A DNA stretch of 11,245 bases. Origin: Nitrospiraceae bacterium (GTDB lineage Bacteria; Nitrospirota; Nitrospiria; Nitrospirales; Nitrospiraceae). The position numbers and the translations under genes were made by a program. Below are positions 1 to 7,470 of this stretch, piece by piece (the first letter of the stretch is position 1; the number at the start of each line of letters is the position of its first letter). The notes below the pieces were generated by a model that was not told the origin of the DNA, did not search any database, and was given only the letters and a program-made list of their open reading frames with translations. Where the stretch lies: the NCBI GenBank assembly GCA_014534095.1, contig JACVSD010000058.1, forward strand, positions 1 to 11,245, in the 5' to 3' direction.

Positions 1-1
1 C

Positions 2-475
2 GTCGTGCTCGACGAACCGATGTCCGGCCTTGACCCTCTCGGGCGTAAAGAAGTCCGTGATCTTATCCTCCGTCTCAAGGAATCAGGCAAGACGGTCATG
101 TTCAGTTCGCACATCTTGCACGATGCTGAGTTGCTATGCGATCGCGTGGCTATGATCATGAAGGGACGATTGGTGGCCTGCGGACCGGTTGCCGAACTTA
201 TCGAGCAGGGAGCGACGCAGCAGGTCGAGGTGGTTATCGATCATTTAACGCCTGAAGGGCTTGAGCATCTGCGTCCCTTGTCTGACAAAGTTGTCATGCA
301 AGCGAGTCGCATCATGGTAGTTTTGAAAAGCGCTCAGCAAGTGAATGGTGCTTTAGAAATCATCCGAGCCTCCAAAGCCACACTGGTGTCTTTAACTCCG
401 CACAAATCTTCCCTTGAAGAACTTTTCATCCGCCATGTGAATCAACAACCGGCACCAGTGGAGTCCCGGTCATGA
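2..475 (+). CDS. ABC transporter ATP-binding protein, C-terminal part (5' truncated by window)
   Basis: This is the C-terminal part of an ABC transporter nucleotide-binding subunit, which hydrolyses ATP on the cytoplasmic side to drive its partner permease. The frame is open from base 2, so the true start, Walker A and the signature motif lie outside the window. Visible motifs are the end of Walker B (VVLDEP), the D-loop (SGLDP) and the H-loop histidine (FSSH), followed by the usual DRVAMIMKGRLVACGPVAEL segment. After that comes a C-terminal extension of roughly 85 residues ending in an SLEELFIRHV-type helix, as in the CcmA/NosF-like ATPases that pair with ABC-2 permeases. The stop overlaps the next ATG (ATGA), so the two subunits are probably translationally coupled. 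The substrate cannot be told: export of a drug, lipid or polysaccharide are all possible. Family is certain, function only general. Confidence 0.93.
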   Translation, partial: VVLDEPMSGLDPLGRKEVRDLILRLKESGKTVMFSSHILHDAELLCDRVAMIMKGRLVACGPVAELIEQGATQQVEVVIDHLTPEGLEHLRPLSDKVVMQASRIMVVLKSAQQVNGALEIIRASKATLVSLTPHKSSLEELFIRHVNQQPAPVESRS

Positions 476-1233
476 AAGTTGTCTCGATTGCGCTCAATAC
501 GTTCCGAGAGAATTTGCGCGATAAGCTCCTCTACAATCTCTTGGTATTTGCCTTGCTCATGATCGGCAGTTCCCTGCTGCTAATGCGGCTCACGTTGGGC
601 GAGTTTCATCGCTTGCTTCTTGATGTTGGACTGGGGAGTATCAATATTTTCGGGGTCTTGATCGCCATCTTTGTCGGAATTGGTTTAGTCAGCAAGGAGA
701 TCGAGAAGAAAACGATTTATACTATCGTTTCCAAACCCGTCGCACGCTATCAATTCCTGGTCGGCAAATACCTTGGCTTGACACTGACGCTCTTCGTGAA
801 CACGCTGATCATGGCCGCCGGCTTGTTACTCGTCTTAGCTGCGCAAGATGTGCCCATTGAAAGCATGTTGTTCAAAGCGCTGGGATTAATCTTCTTGGAG
901 TTTATGGTCATCACGGCGGTGGCGCTGCTGTGCTCCACCTTTACGAGCGCGACGCTCAGCGCGATTTTCACCCTGGCGACATATGTAATTGGCCACCTCA
1001 CCGCTGATCTCAAGGCTTTTGGAGAGAAGATGGACGAAGGGATGCGGATGGTCGCGAATGGTTTGTATTACGTTTTGCCCAACCTAGAGCGATTTAACCT
1101 CAAGGGAAACGTGATTCATCATATTGACGTACCAGGAACGGATCTCTTGCTCATTGTGGCGTACGGGCTGACTTACGTCCTGTTCCTCCTCATGTCTGCC
1201 AGCATTATTTTTCAGCGTCGCGATTTTCGTTAG
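472..1233 (+). CDS. ABC-2 type transporter permease
   Basis: This 253-residue integral membrane protein is the permease partner of the ATPase gene it overlaps by 4 bp. Hydrophobic segments lie at about residues 20-40, 56-75, 98-122, 133-155, 157-178 and 225-247, giving about six membrane spans. After the second span is the cytoplasmic stretch GLVSKEIEKKTIYTIVSKP, typical of NosY/ABC2_membrane_2-like permeases, where a charged segment contacts the ATPase. The protein ends with the common QRRDFR. No periplasmic or accessory subunit follows, so a simple two-gene exporter (a dimer of each subunit) is likely. Both ABC genes look more AT-rich by eye than the minus-strand genes. The family is well supported; the substrate is unknown. 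Confidence 0.92.
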   Translation: MKVVSIALNTFRENLRDKLLYNLLVFALLMIGSSLLLMRLTLGEFHRLLLDVGLGSINIFGVLIAIFVGIGLVSKEIEKKTIYTIVSKPVARYQFLVGKYLGLTLTLFVNTLIMAAGLLLVLAAQDVPIESMLFKALGLIFLEFMVITAVALLCSTFTSATLSAIFTLATYVIGHLTADLKAFGEKMDEGMRMVANGLYYVLPNLERFNLKGNVIHHIDVPGTDLLLIVAYGLTYVLFLLMSASIIFQRRDFR

Positions 1234-1330
1234 CTCGCCATTCCACTTCGAATCTCTGCTTGCAAACACCTTGCGTCCAAGGTATTGATGGGGCATCGTA
1301 GTTTGCGGATCGATAACGACAGTAAGAGTA

Positions 1331-2467
1331 ATGGCGGCGTTGAACATGAACATCCCTCTCCTTGACCTCAAGGCTCAGTTCCAGCCGCTGCGTGCCGAAA
1401 TTCTAGCGGCCATCCAGCAGGTCTGCGATGAGCAGGGCTTTGTGTTGGGCCCCCGTGTCGTCGCGTTCGAGGAGGCCATCGCTCAGTACACGGGAGCACG
1501 GTACGCCGTGAGCTGCGCCTCGGGAAGCGATGCCTTACTCCTGTCTTTGATGGCGTTAGGCGTCGGTGCGGGAGACGAAGTCATCACGGTGCCGTTTACG
1601 TTCTTTGCGACGGCGGGCGCTATTTCGCGGCTCGGCGCGAAGCCGGTATTCGTCGATATTGAACGAGACAGCTACAATCTAGACCCGGCTCAGATTGAAC
1701 AGGCGATCACCTCACGCACGAAGGCCATCATTCCTGTGCATCTCTTTGGGCAGTGTGCCGACATGGCGACGATCAACCGCATCGCCGCTGTCAGGCGCAT
1801 TCCTGTGATCGAGGATGCTTGCCAAGCCATCGGCGCCGCGCAGAACGGTCGCCATGCGGGTGTCTTGGGCGCGATGGGATGCTTTAGCTTTTTCCCCTCG
1901 AAGAATCTCGGCGGGTTTGGCGATGGCGGTATGATTACGACGAATGATCAGCGGCTCGCGGATACACTGGCCATGTTACGTGTTCACGGCAGCCGGGTCC
2001 GCTATCTGCACGAGGCAATTGGAATCAACAGCCGCTTGGATGCGCTTCAGGCGGTGATCCTGCACATCAAGCTGAAATATCTCGACCAGTGGGCAGAGGG
2101 CCGACGCCGCAATGCTGCCCGATATAAACAGTTGTTCCACGAGGCCGGTATTCAGAATGATCACGTCACTCTGCCGACGACGCACGACGGGAATTTTCAC
2201 GTCTATAACCAATATACAGTCCGAGTGTCCAAACGCGACGACCTTCGCGCCTATCTCAAAGAGAAGGGCGTTGGAACTGAAATTTACTATCCTCTCCCGA
2301 TGCATCTTCAGAATTGCTACAAAGAGCTGGGCCATAAAAAAGGCTCATTTCCCGTATCTGAGGAAGCCGCCGAGCAGGTGCTGTCTCTTCCCATTTATGC
2401 CGAACTGGCTGAGCAGCACCTCACGTATGTCGTGGATACGATTGTGGCGTTCTATCGGCGGTTTTAG
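1331..2467 (+). CDS. DegT/DnrJ/EryC1/StrS family PLP-dependent aminotransferase
   Basis: This 378-residue fold-type I aminotransferase belongs to the sugar aminotransferase family, which moves an amino group (usually from glutamate) onto nucleotide-linked keto-sugars for O-antigen, capsule or glycan synthesis. Seen in the sequence: the N-terminal PLLDLKAQ motif, SCASGSDAL (about 61-69) for cofactor phosphate contact, PVHLFGQ (135-141), EDACQAIGA (161-169) with Asp162 expected at the pyridine nitrogen, and FFPSKNLGGFGDGG, where Lys191 is the expected Schiff-base lysine. The C-terminal IYYPLPMHLQ is also typical. The length is normal. I keep the ATG at 1331; an in-frame ATG at 1346, giving MNIPLLDLK, is equally plausible because neither has a strong ribosome-binding site. 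No nucleotide-sugar genes adjoin it, so its exact substrate cannot be inferred. It converges on ilvD. Confidence 0.93.
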   Translation: MAALNMNIPLLDLKAQFQPLRAEILAAIQQVCDEQGFVLGPRVVAFEEAIAQYTGARYAVSCASGSDALLLSLMALGVGAGDEVITVPFTFFATAGAISRLGAKPVFVDIERDSYNLDPAQIEQAITSRTKAIIPVHLFGQCADMATINRIAAVRRIPVIEDACQAIGAAQNGRHAGVLGAMGCFSFFPSKNLGGFGDGGMITTNDQRLADTLAMLRVHGSRVRYLHEAIGINSRLDALQAVILHIKLKYLDQWAEGRRRNAARYKQLFHEAGIQNDHVTLPTTHDGNFHVYNQYTVRVSKRDDLRAYLKEKGVGTEIYYPLPMHLQNCYKELGHKKGSFPVSEEAAEQVLSLPIYAELAEQHLTYVVDTIVAFYRRF

Positions 2468-2661
2468 GCCTCTCAGCTCCTTCGGTTTTGCAACCCGTCT
2501 GCCGATCTGTAGTACTCAAGAAGTCTCGTCGCGCGTTCGTTAACCAGACTTACCGATGTACTTCCCCTTACCGGCGCTGGTGATGAGACACTCAGGCCGC
2601 GGTAAACGACAAGAGATGAGGCAATGGATAAAGGCGACTGATGATGGTTGTTGCGGTAAGC

Positions 2662-2697
2662 AAAAAAAGACGGGGCAGGCCATTTGGCCTGCACCGT
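2662..2697 (-). terminator. Rho-independent terminator downstream of ilvD
   Basis: A 7-bp GC-rich stem (GCAGGCC at 2675-2681, GGCCTGC at 2686-2692) closes an ATTT loop. It is extended outward by 4 more pairs (2670-2673 with 2694-2697) across one G/A mismatch. The seven A residues at 2662-2668 become a U run 3' of the hairpin on the minus strand, so it is a classic intrinsic terminator for transcripts leaving ilvD, 28 bp past its stop. On the plus strand no U run follows the stem, so it should not efficiently stop the converging aminotransferase transcript. Confidence 0.85.
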
Positions 2698-2725
2698 TCT
2701 AGGATTTGTGCAAATGTGTCGTCGA

Positions 2726-4399
2726 CTAGGTTGTCACGGCACCTTCGGAGGCCGAGGAGACGTGCCTGGCATACTTCCCCATGACTCCAGACGTATATCG
2801 AGGGACCGGAAGTTTGACTTTTTTCAGTCTGGCGGCAATGTCTTTTTGAGACAGCTTGACGTCCAAGCGACGTTTGGCGATATCAAAGGTGATCGTGTCG
2901 CCGGTTTTTAGGGCGGCAATCGGTCCTCCCTTGACGGCTTCAGGAGCCACATGGCCCGCCATCAGTCCATGAGTCGCCCCGGAGAAGCGCCCATCCGTCA
3001 ACAGGGCAACCGAGTCGCCAAGGCCGGCTCCGACAATGGCCGCTGTCACCCCGAGCATCTCCCGCATTCCGGGCCCGCCCGAGGGCCCCTCATACCGAAT
3101 GACTACCACATCACCCGGCTTGATTTGACCGGCTTTCACCGCGACGAAGGCATCTTCTTCACGGTCATAGACTTTTGCCGGGCCCTGGAATTTCATCATC
3201 GAATGCCCGGCCACTTTGACAACGCAACCTTCAGGGGCCAGGTTACCTTTCAGGATGACCAGTCCGCCGGTAGGCTTCAGTGGATTGGATAACGGGCGAA
3301 GCACTTCTTGGCCCGGCCGTTCCTTGGCTTTAGCAGCCTCCTCTCCGATGGTCCGTCCTGTCACCGTCGGCTGATCCGCATGCAGAACGCCGGCATCGAG
3401 GAGCCGTTTTGCGACGAGTGTCGTGCCGCCGGCGTTGAATAGATCGGCTGCGATGAAGCGCCCACCGGGTTTCAGGTCGGCGAGCAGTGGAACTTTGCGG
3501 TTGATTCTGTCGAAATCATCGATGCTGAGTCTCAAGCCCATTTCACGAGCGACCGCCAGCAAGTGCAGAACGGCATTCGTGGAACCCCCGGTCGTGGCCA
3601 CCGCCGCAATGGCGTTTTCCAATGATTTGCGGGTGATGATCTGCTTGGGCCGGAGGTCGCTCTTGAGCAGGTCCATGACCATCCGGCCGCAGTCGAACGC
3701 GACGTCGTCCTTTTGCACGTCCATGGCCGGGACCCCATTGCGTCCCATTGGTGACATGCCAAGGAACTCGAAGGCGATGGCCATGGTGTTAGCTGTGAAC
3801 TGGCCACCGCAGGCGCCTGGCCCCGGGCAGGCATGGTCTTCGAGATCCTTCAGTTCGGCAGTGGTCATCTTCCCAGAAGCATGTTTGCCCACCGCCTCAA
3901 ACACATCCTGAATGGTCACATCGTGCCCTTGGAACTGTCCGGGGAGGATCGAACCGCCGTACAGCATGAGCGACGGCACATTGAGCCGAGCCAAGGCCAT
4001 CACGGTGCCTGGGATCGTCTTGTCACATCCGGACAAGGCGACCACGGCGTCAAACAGGTGCCCGCGGGCCACCAGTTCGATGGAGTCCGCAATGACTTCG
4101 CGGCTGATCAATGAGGCTTTCATGCCCTCGGTGCCCATTGAAATGCCGTCTGACACGGCGATGGTGTTGTATTCGATCGGCGTCCCTCCGGCGGCCCGGA
4201 TGCCGGCTTTGACTCGTTCAGATAAGCGCCGCAAATGGTAATTGCAGGGCATGACTTCGATCCAGGTGTTGGCTACGCCGACGAGCGGCTTGGTCAGGTC
4301 CTCATCCGTGAACCCCACCGCTTTCAACATCGCTCGGGCCGGCGCCCGGCCCGGGCCGACCAACAGGTCGTGACTTCTCAGCTTGAGCTCTCGTGCCAT
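2726..4399 (-). CDS. ilvD: Dihydroxy-acid dehydratase
   Basis: IlvD dehydrates 2,3-dihydroxy-isovalerate and 2,3-dihydroxy-3-methylvalerate to the 2-keto acid precursors of valine, isoleucine, leucine and pantothenate, in the cytoplasm. At 557 residues it is full length for the shorter plant/cyanobacterial-like branch (the E. coli enzyme is about 616). Visible family motifs: MPCNYHL with Cys52, [12 protein letters not shown] with metal ligand Asp84, SGCDKT with Cys125, Asp126 and Lys127 (the lysine carbamylated in the family), [13 protein letters not shown] with Cys197, and near the C-terminus [16 protein letters not shown], carrying the catalytic serine. The three cysteines fit an Fe-S cluster; the cluster type ([2Fe-2S] or [4Fe-4S]) cannot be read directly. 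The ATG at 4399 is preceded by an AAAGGA-like site with a rather long spacer. It is the last gene of the minus-strand run, 56 nt after the spy-like gene, and no other branched-chain gene is nearby. Confidence 0.97.
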   Translation of the reverse strand: MARELKLRSHDLLVGPGRAPARAMLKAVGFTDEDLTKPLVGVANTWIEVMPCNYHLRRLSERVKAGIRAAGGTPIEYNTIAVSDGISMGTEGMKASLISREVIADSIELVARGHLFDAVVALSGCDKTIPGTVMALARLNVPSLMLYGGSILPGQFQGHDVTIQDVFEAVGKHASGKMTTAELKDLEDHACPGPGACGGQFTANTMAIAFEFLGMSPMGRNGVPAMDVQKDDVAFDCGRMVMDLLKSDLRPKQIITRKSLENAIAAVATTGGSTNAVLHLLAVAREMGLRLSIDDFDRINRKVPLLADLKPGGRFIAADLFNAGGTTLVAKRLLDAGVLHADQPTVTGRTIGEEAAKAKERPGQEVLRPLSNPLKPTGGLVILKGNLAPEGCVVKVAGHSMMKFQGPAKVYDREEDAFVAVKAGQIKPGDVVVIRYEGPSGGPGMREMLGVTAAIVGAGLGDSVALLTDGRFSGATHGLMAGHVAPEAVKGGPIAALKTGDTITFDIAKRRLDVKLSQKDIAARLKKVKLPVPRYTSGVMGKYARHVSSASEGAVTT

Positions 4400-4455
4400 C
4401 GGATCAACTAATCCTTTCCCTTCTTGTCCTCTCCATACGTCAGGTTGACGTCACG

Positions 4456-5061
4456 CTATTGACCTGACATCGTGCCGGTACCCTTGTGCGGGCTTCCGCT
4501 ATGTGGATTGGATCCATGGGGAGCGGTTCCATGTCCTTTGCCCTTGTCCTTGTGCTGCTCCATCATCTTCTCGTGCTCGGCCTTTTCTTTGGTTCGTTGT
4601 TCCGGCGTCAGGAGAGCCAGCACGTCCCGGCGTGCCTTGAACGAGGCCATGCGCAGGCCGACCTGAAGATCTTCACTCTGCTTGAGCTTCGCTTCCACCG
4701 CACCTAGATCGGATTTCTCATCCTCCAACAACGACCGCAACTCTCGCTCCGCTACCTGAATATCGGCCTCGCTCTTAATGCGGGTCTTATCCAGGTTTAA
4801 CTGCATATCCTTCAACTTCGTGACTTGATCGCCCGTGAGGCCAATTTCTTTTTCATGCTTCAGCAGATGGCGAATGAGGTGGCCGGTGCTGCTATGCATC
4901 ATGCCCATGCCATGCCCGCCCATGGCACTATGACCGCCGCCTCTCGCGTGGCCCTCCTTGCCATAGCCATACTCATTGGCCTGTGCGCCAGAGATCCCGA
5001 GAGCCAGCGTCATGGCAGAAGCCATGCCAAACGTGACCAGTGTCCGTGTCCGTCGCGTCAT
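4456..5061 (-). CDS. Spy/CpxP-like periplasmic LTxxQ protein, His/Met-rich
   Basis: This is a 201-residue predicted periplasmic protein. Residues 1-28 form a signal peptide: TRRTR basic start, hydrophobic core, and a likely cut after SGAQA. The mature part carries two LTxxQ motifs (LTGDQ and LTPEQ) in long charged helices, the hallmark of the Spy/CpxP/ZraP family of ATP-independent periplasmic chaperones and stress or metal sensors. A Gly/His/Met-rich segment follows the signal, and a His-rich tail (HGTAPHGSNPHSGSPHK) ends the protein; both could bind metal such as copper, zinc or nickel, which is inference. I start at 5061, not at the longer frame beginning at 5103, because a near-perfect AAGGAGGA lies 4 nt upstream of this ATG and the signal peptide then begins correctly. 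It follows marC by 42 nt. The family is well supported; the ligand is unknown. Confidence 0.88.
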   Translation of the reverse strand: MTRRTRTLVTFGMASAMTLALGISGAQANEYGYGKEGHARGGGHSAMGGHGMGMMHSSTGHLIRHLLKHEKEIGLTGDQVTKLKDMQLNLDKTRIKSEADIQVAERELRSLLEDEKSDLGAVEAKLKQSEDLQVGLRMASFKARRDVLALLTPEQRTKEKAEHEKMMEQHKDKGKGHGTAPHGSNPHSGSPHKGTGTMSGQ

Positions 5062-5065
5062 GAAA

Positions 5066-5073
5066 TCCTCCTT
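5066..5073 (-). promoter_or_regulatory. Strong ribosome-binding site of the spy-like gene
   Basis: On the minus strand this reads AAGGAGGA, then TTTC and the ATG at 5061. It is one of the two best Shine-Dalgarno matches in the window and decides the start of the spy-like gene. Confidence 0.85.
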
Positions 5074-5103
5074 CGGTTGATACGTAGGGATGTATGAGAG
5101 CAA

Positions 5104-5739
5104 TTATCGCACAAAAGAGCTGCTGGCGCCCTTCAGGCCATTGAACAGAAATTGAATCGCCAGCGCGGCCAGCAGGAGTCCCATCAGGCGGGTGATGATT
5201 TTCTCCGCGATCGGGCTCAGCCATTTGGCGCCGGTCGCGCCAAGCGCCAAGGTGACGTAGCTTGCCAGACCGACTGCGACAAGGCAAGCGATGAGGACGC
5301 CACGCTGCGTCCAGTTCCGGGCCTGCGCATCCAAGAGAATGACGGTCGAGATAGCCGCCGGCCCGGCTAACATGGGAATTGCGAGCGGCGTAATGGCGAT
5401 GTCGGCCTTGCTCGTGCCGGCGGCGGTCTCCTCGGCGGTTTCCTGCACCGCCGAACGCTGAGCCCGTAGCATATCGAGTGCGACCAACAGGAGCACCAAA
5501 GCGCCGGCGACCTGAATGGCCGGCAAGGTAATCCCCAGCAGGTTGAACAAGGACTGACCGACCAGGGCGAAGCCGGCGAGAACGCCGACCATGACGAGGC
5601 AGGCAACGCGGGCCATATGAAGCCGCTGACTGAGCGAATACCGGACCGTCATGGCGACGAAGGCCGGAACAGTGGCGATGGGGTCGACGATGACGAACAG
5701 GGAGCTAAAGGCAAATAACGCGTATTCGGCGAGCGTCAT
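5104..5739 (-). CDS. MarC family (UPF0056) inner-membrane protein
   Basis: This 211-residue, very hydrophobic protein has about six predicted spans (near residues 5-25, 43-65, 72-92, 115-138, 146-168 and 184-205). Family marks are the first-span segment FVIVDPIATVPAFVAMT and the repeat-like AITPLAIPMLAGPAAIST, both typical of MarC/YhgN/YchE proteins. The cellular role of this family is not established. The old link of E. coli MarC to multiple antibiotic resistance was later withdrawn; LysE-like transport of small molecules has been suggested. The start ATG lies 3 nt after the stop of the dnaJ-like gene, with no clear ribosome-binding site, so translation is probably coupled to that gene. Between spans three and four is a polar, alanine/threonine-rich loop (about residues 95-112). 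Confidence 0.92.
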   Translation of the reverse strand: MTLAEYALFAFSSLFVIVDPIATVPAFVAMTVRYSLSQRLHMARVACLVMVGVLAGFALVGQSLFNLLGITLPAIQVAGALVLLLVALDMLRAQRSAVQETAEETAAGTSKADIAITPLAIPMLAGPAAISTVILLDAQARNWTQRGVLIACLVAVGLASYVTLALGATGAKWLSPIAEKIITRLMGLLLAALAIQFLFNGLKGASSSFVR

Positions 5740-5742
5740 CGA

Positions 5743-6777
5743 TCACCCGTGCAAGGCCGCTGCGAGAAGCTCCGCTCGGGGGTCCGGATGCCGCATTCGT
5801 TTAAATTGCTCGTAGAGCGCGCGTTCTTCCTCCGTGACGACGGGCGGCAAGGTGATCTGAAGATTGAGAAAGAGATCGCCATGGCCACCCGTTGCGGTCG
5901 GCAGACCTTTGCCTTTCAGCCGGAGCTTGCTCTCCGCACGGCTGCCTGGCGGAATTTTCACTCGTACCGGTTCTCCTAAGGTCGGCGCCATGACGTCGGC
6001 TCCCAAGGCCGCCTCCCACGGCCACACGGGTAACGTGACGTGCAGATCGCTGCCCTGACGCCGGAACACGCGGTCCGGCAAAATCGTCACGTGCAGGTAC
6101 AGGTCTCCACGCCGACCTCCGTTCATGCCGGGTTGGCCCTTCCCGCCGACCCGGACGCGCGTCCCGTCCTGGACGCCTGCCGGCACGCGTACTTCAATCG
6201 TCTTCGATTGCAGGACGGACCCCGAGCCCAGGCATGTCGGACAGGGCCGGCCTTTGACCTTCCCACTTCCCTGACACGTAGAGCACGTCACCGGTTCGCG
6301 GAGCGAGACGCGCTTCGTCACGCCGGTCAATACTTCGCGAAGGGTCAGCGCCGCTTCGGTCTCGAGATCCTCGCCCTGCACCGAGAAACCATGCGTGCCG
6401 CCACCGCGGCCCCGGCCGCCGCCGAACAGATTTTCAAAAATATCGGAAAAGTTCTCCGCGCCGCCGAAGGACCCGGCGGCTTCCTCGCCCCGGAAGCCCC
6501 GGGCGCCGGCTTGTTGCCGGGCTCGTTCATAGGCTTCGGCCTGTTCCCATTCCGCCCCATACTGATCGTACTTCTTCCGTTTGTCGGGGTCGGAAAGGAC
6601 CTCGTGGGCTTCGTTGAGTTCTTTGAACTTTTTCTCCATCTCGGCCTTCTTGCCGCCGGCGTGGAGGTCGGGATGGTATTGGCGCGCCAGCCGGCGATAG
6701 GCCTTCTTGATATCGTCGGCGGAGGCGGTGCGAGAGACTCCGAGCACCTGATAATAGTCGCGAGCAGTGGTAGCCAT
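5743..6777 (-). CDS. DnaJ-type co-chaperone with a reduced zinc finger
   Basis: This 344-residue J-domain protein should stimulate the ATPase of a DnaK/Hsp70 and deliver unfolded clients in the cytoplasm. Order of parts: J domain (about 5-75) with the HPD motif at 35-37; a Gly/Phe-rich linker (about 93-131); then C-terminal beta-domains I and II (about 134-315) with a cysteine insert. That insert holds only two CxxCxGxG repeats (CSTCQGSG, Cys165/168, and CPTCLGSG, Cys179/182), enough for one zinc site, where canonical DnaJ has four repeats and two sites. CbpA-type proteins have none, so this is an intermediate form. I use the ATG at 6777 because [14 protein letters not shown] is the usual J-protein N-terminus; the longer frame to 6855 would need a TTG and adds 26 unrelated residues. 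No grpE or dnaK adjoins. Its stop is 3 nt before marC. Confidence 0.93.
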   Translation of the reverse strand: MATTARDYYQVLGVSRTASADDIKKAYRRLARQYHPDLHAGGKKAEMEKKFKELNEAHEVLSDPDKRKKYDQYGAEWEQAEAYERARQQAGARGFRGEEAAGSFGGAENFSDIFENLFGGGRGRGGGTHGFSVQGEDLETEAALTLREVLTGVTKRVSLREPVTCSTCQGSGKVKGRPCPTCLGSGSVLQSKTIEVRVPAGVQDGTRVRVGGKGQPGMNGGRRGDLYLHVTILPDRVFRRQGSDLHVTLPVWPWEAALGADVMAPTLGEPVRVKIPPGSRAESKLRLKGKGLPTATGGHGDLFLNLQITLPPVVTEEERALYEQFKRMRHPDPRAELLAAALHG

Positions 6778-6858
6778 AGACTCGTAGATAAGTGCGGATT
6801 TGACGCGATCAACTGGTCCTGAAGGCAGCTTACGGAGAGATCGGGATCTTTGCAAGGC

Positions 6859-7470
6859 CTAGGGGGCGGATGAGAAGAGGTATGAGAGACCGATAAACGG
6901 AAGGCCAAAGTTGAGACCTGAGTTCCTCGTGCGGGTGCCGCTATTGGAGATGTGCACCAATCGATACCCGGCCTGTACGGTCCAAGAGGGATGAATGGCC
7001 CAAGCGAGGCCCGCGCCGCCCCAGACCAGAAAGTTGAATTCCCCTGGTTGTTCCGGCACGCGACCACCGAGATCCGTCCACATTGGACCGCCACCCCCTT
7101 CCACAAAGGGCCGCACTCGAGTGAGGCTCGTCCATGTGTACGCTATTTTTGGAGTGAACCCTATGCCGCTGGCCCCGATCGGATCGGTGGTGTGAAAGAG
7201 CATGAACTCGGCGCCAAGGGCAAGTTGACCACGATACCAGCCGGAGCCGATCTGGTCCGTCAGGGCGATGGACCACGAAGGTATAACGGCCATCCCGAAG
7301 AGTTTTGACGATTGCGCGGAAAGAACGCGGACCGGGTGAAACGGGCCGACGGTGAAGCCCATGGTTTGCGTGCCGATGGGAACCGGAACACTGTCTGCAG
7401 CCTGTGCCGACGACGGGCATCCCTGCATGATCAGCACGCAGGCCATAACCGATAGGAACCAGCCGATCAC
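6859..7470 (-). CDS. PagL-like lipid A 3-O-deacylase / acyloxyacyl hydrolase family outer-membrane protein
   Basis: This is a predicted 203-residue outer-membrane beta-barrel. A hydrophobic leader ends with a possible signal peptidase cut after SSAQA (about residue 24); alternating beta-strand-like segments follow, ending in the aromatic-rich GLPFIGLSYLF. Near the C-terminus is YRLVHISNSG, matching the PagL active-site signature H-x-S-N (here His173, Ser175, Asn176). PagL removes the 3-O-linked acyl chain from lipid A. The position of the third catalytic residue (Glu in Pseudomonas PagL, 14 after the His) is Asn187. I choose the GTG at 7470 because it overlaps the ttuA stop as GTGA, a common coupled arrangement; its leader lacks a basic N-terminus, so an upstream in-frame GTG inside ttuA or the ATG at residue 9 are alternatives. 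The fold and secretion are likely, the activity less certain. Confidence 0.75.
   Translation of the reverse strand: MIGWFLSVMACVLIMQGCPSSAQAADSVPVPIGTQTMGFTVGPFHPVRVLSAQSSKLFGMAVIPSWSIALTDQIGSGWYRGQLALGAEFMLFHTTDPIGASGIGFTPKIAYTWTSLTRVRPFVEGGGGPMWTDLGGRVPEQPGEFNFLVWGGAGLAWAIHPSWTVQAGYRLVHISNSGTRTRNSGLNFGLPFIGLSYLFSSAP

Noticed and set aside
1268..1283. ACCTTG-CGTC-CAAGGT hairpin between the ABC permease and the aminotransferase
   Set aside because: A 6-bp stem with no T run; it could be chance. A TTGCAA/TATTGA promoter-like pair overlapping it (1260-1288) matches consensus too poorly to report.
2473..2694. 73-codon minus-strand frame in the convergent gap
   Set aside because: Its start lies inside the ilvD terminator hairpin, and it has no family resemblance. 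The 258-bp gap otherwise shows nothing I can name.
4439..4468. Inverted repeat GTCAGGT/ACCTGAC with an internal TGACGTCA palindrome at the end of the spy-like gene
   Set aside because: The 7-bp stem has a 16-nt loop and no U run on either strand, so it is not a convincing terminator; an operator role is unsupported.
6040..6822. 260-codon plus-strand open frame
   Set aside because: It lies antisense to the dnaJ-like gene, has low-complexity Ala/Gly/Pro/Arg-rich composition and no recognisable motif; it is a GC-rich shadow frame.
6778..6858. Possible promoter (TTGATC, 16 nt, TATCTA on the minus strand) before the dnaJ-like gene
   Set aside because: The -10-like box lies only 7 nt from the ATG and matches consensus poorly; no CIRCE element or other heat-shock site is visible.
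6345..7106. 253-codon minus-strand frame bridging pagL-like and dnaJ-like genes
   Set aside because: It overlaps both well-supported genes in another frame and has Pro/Ser/Arg-rich shadow composition.
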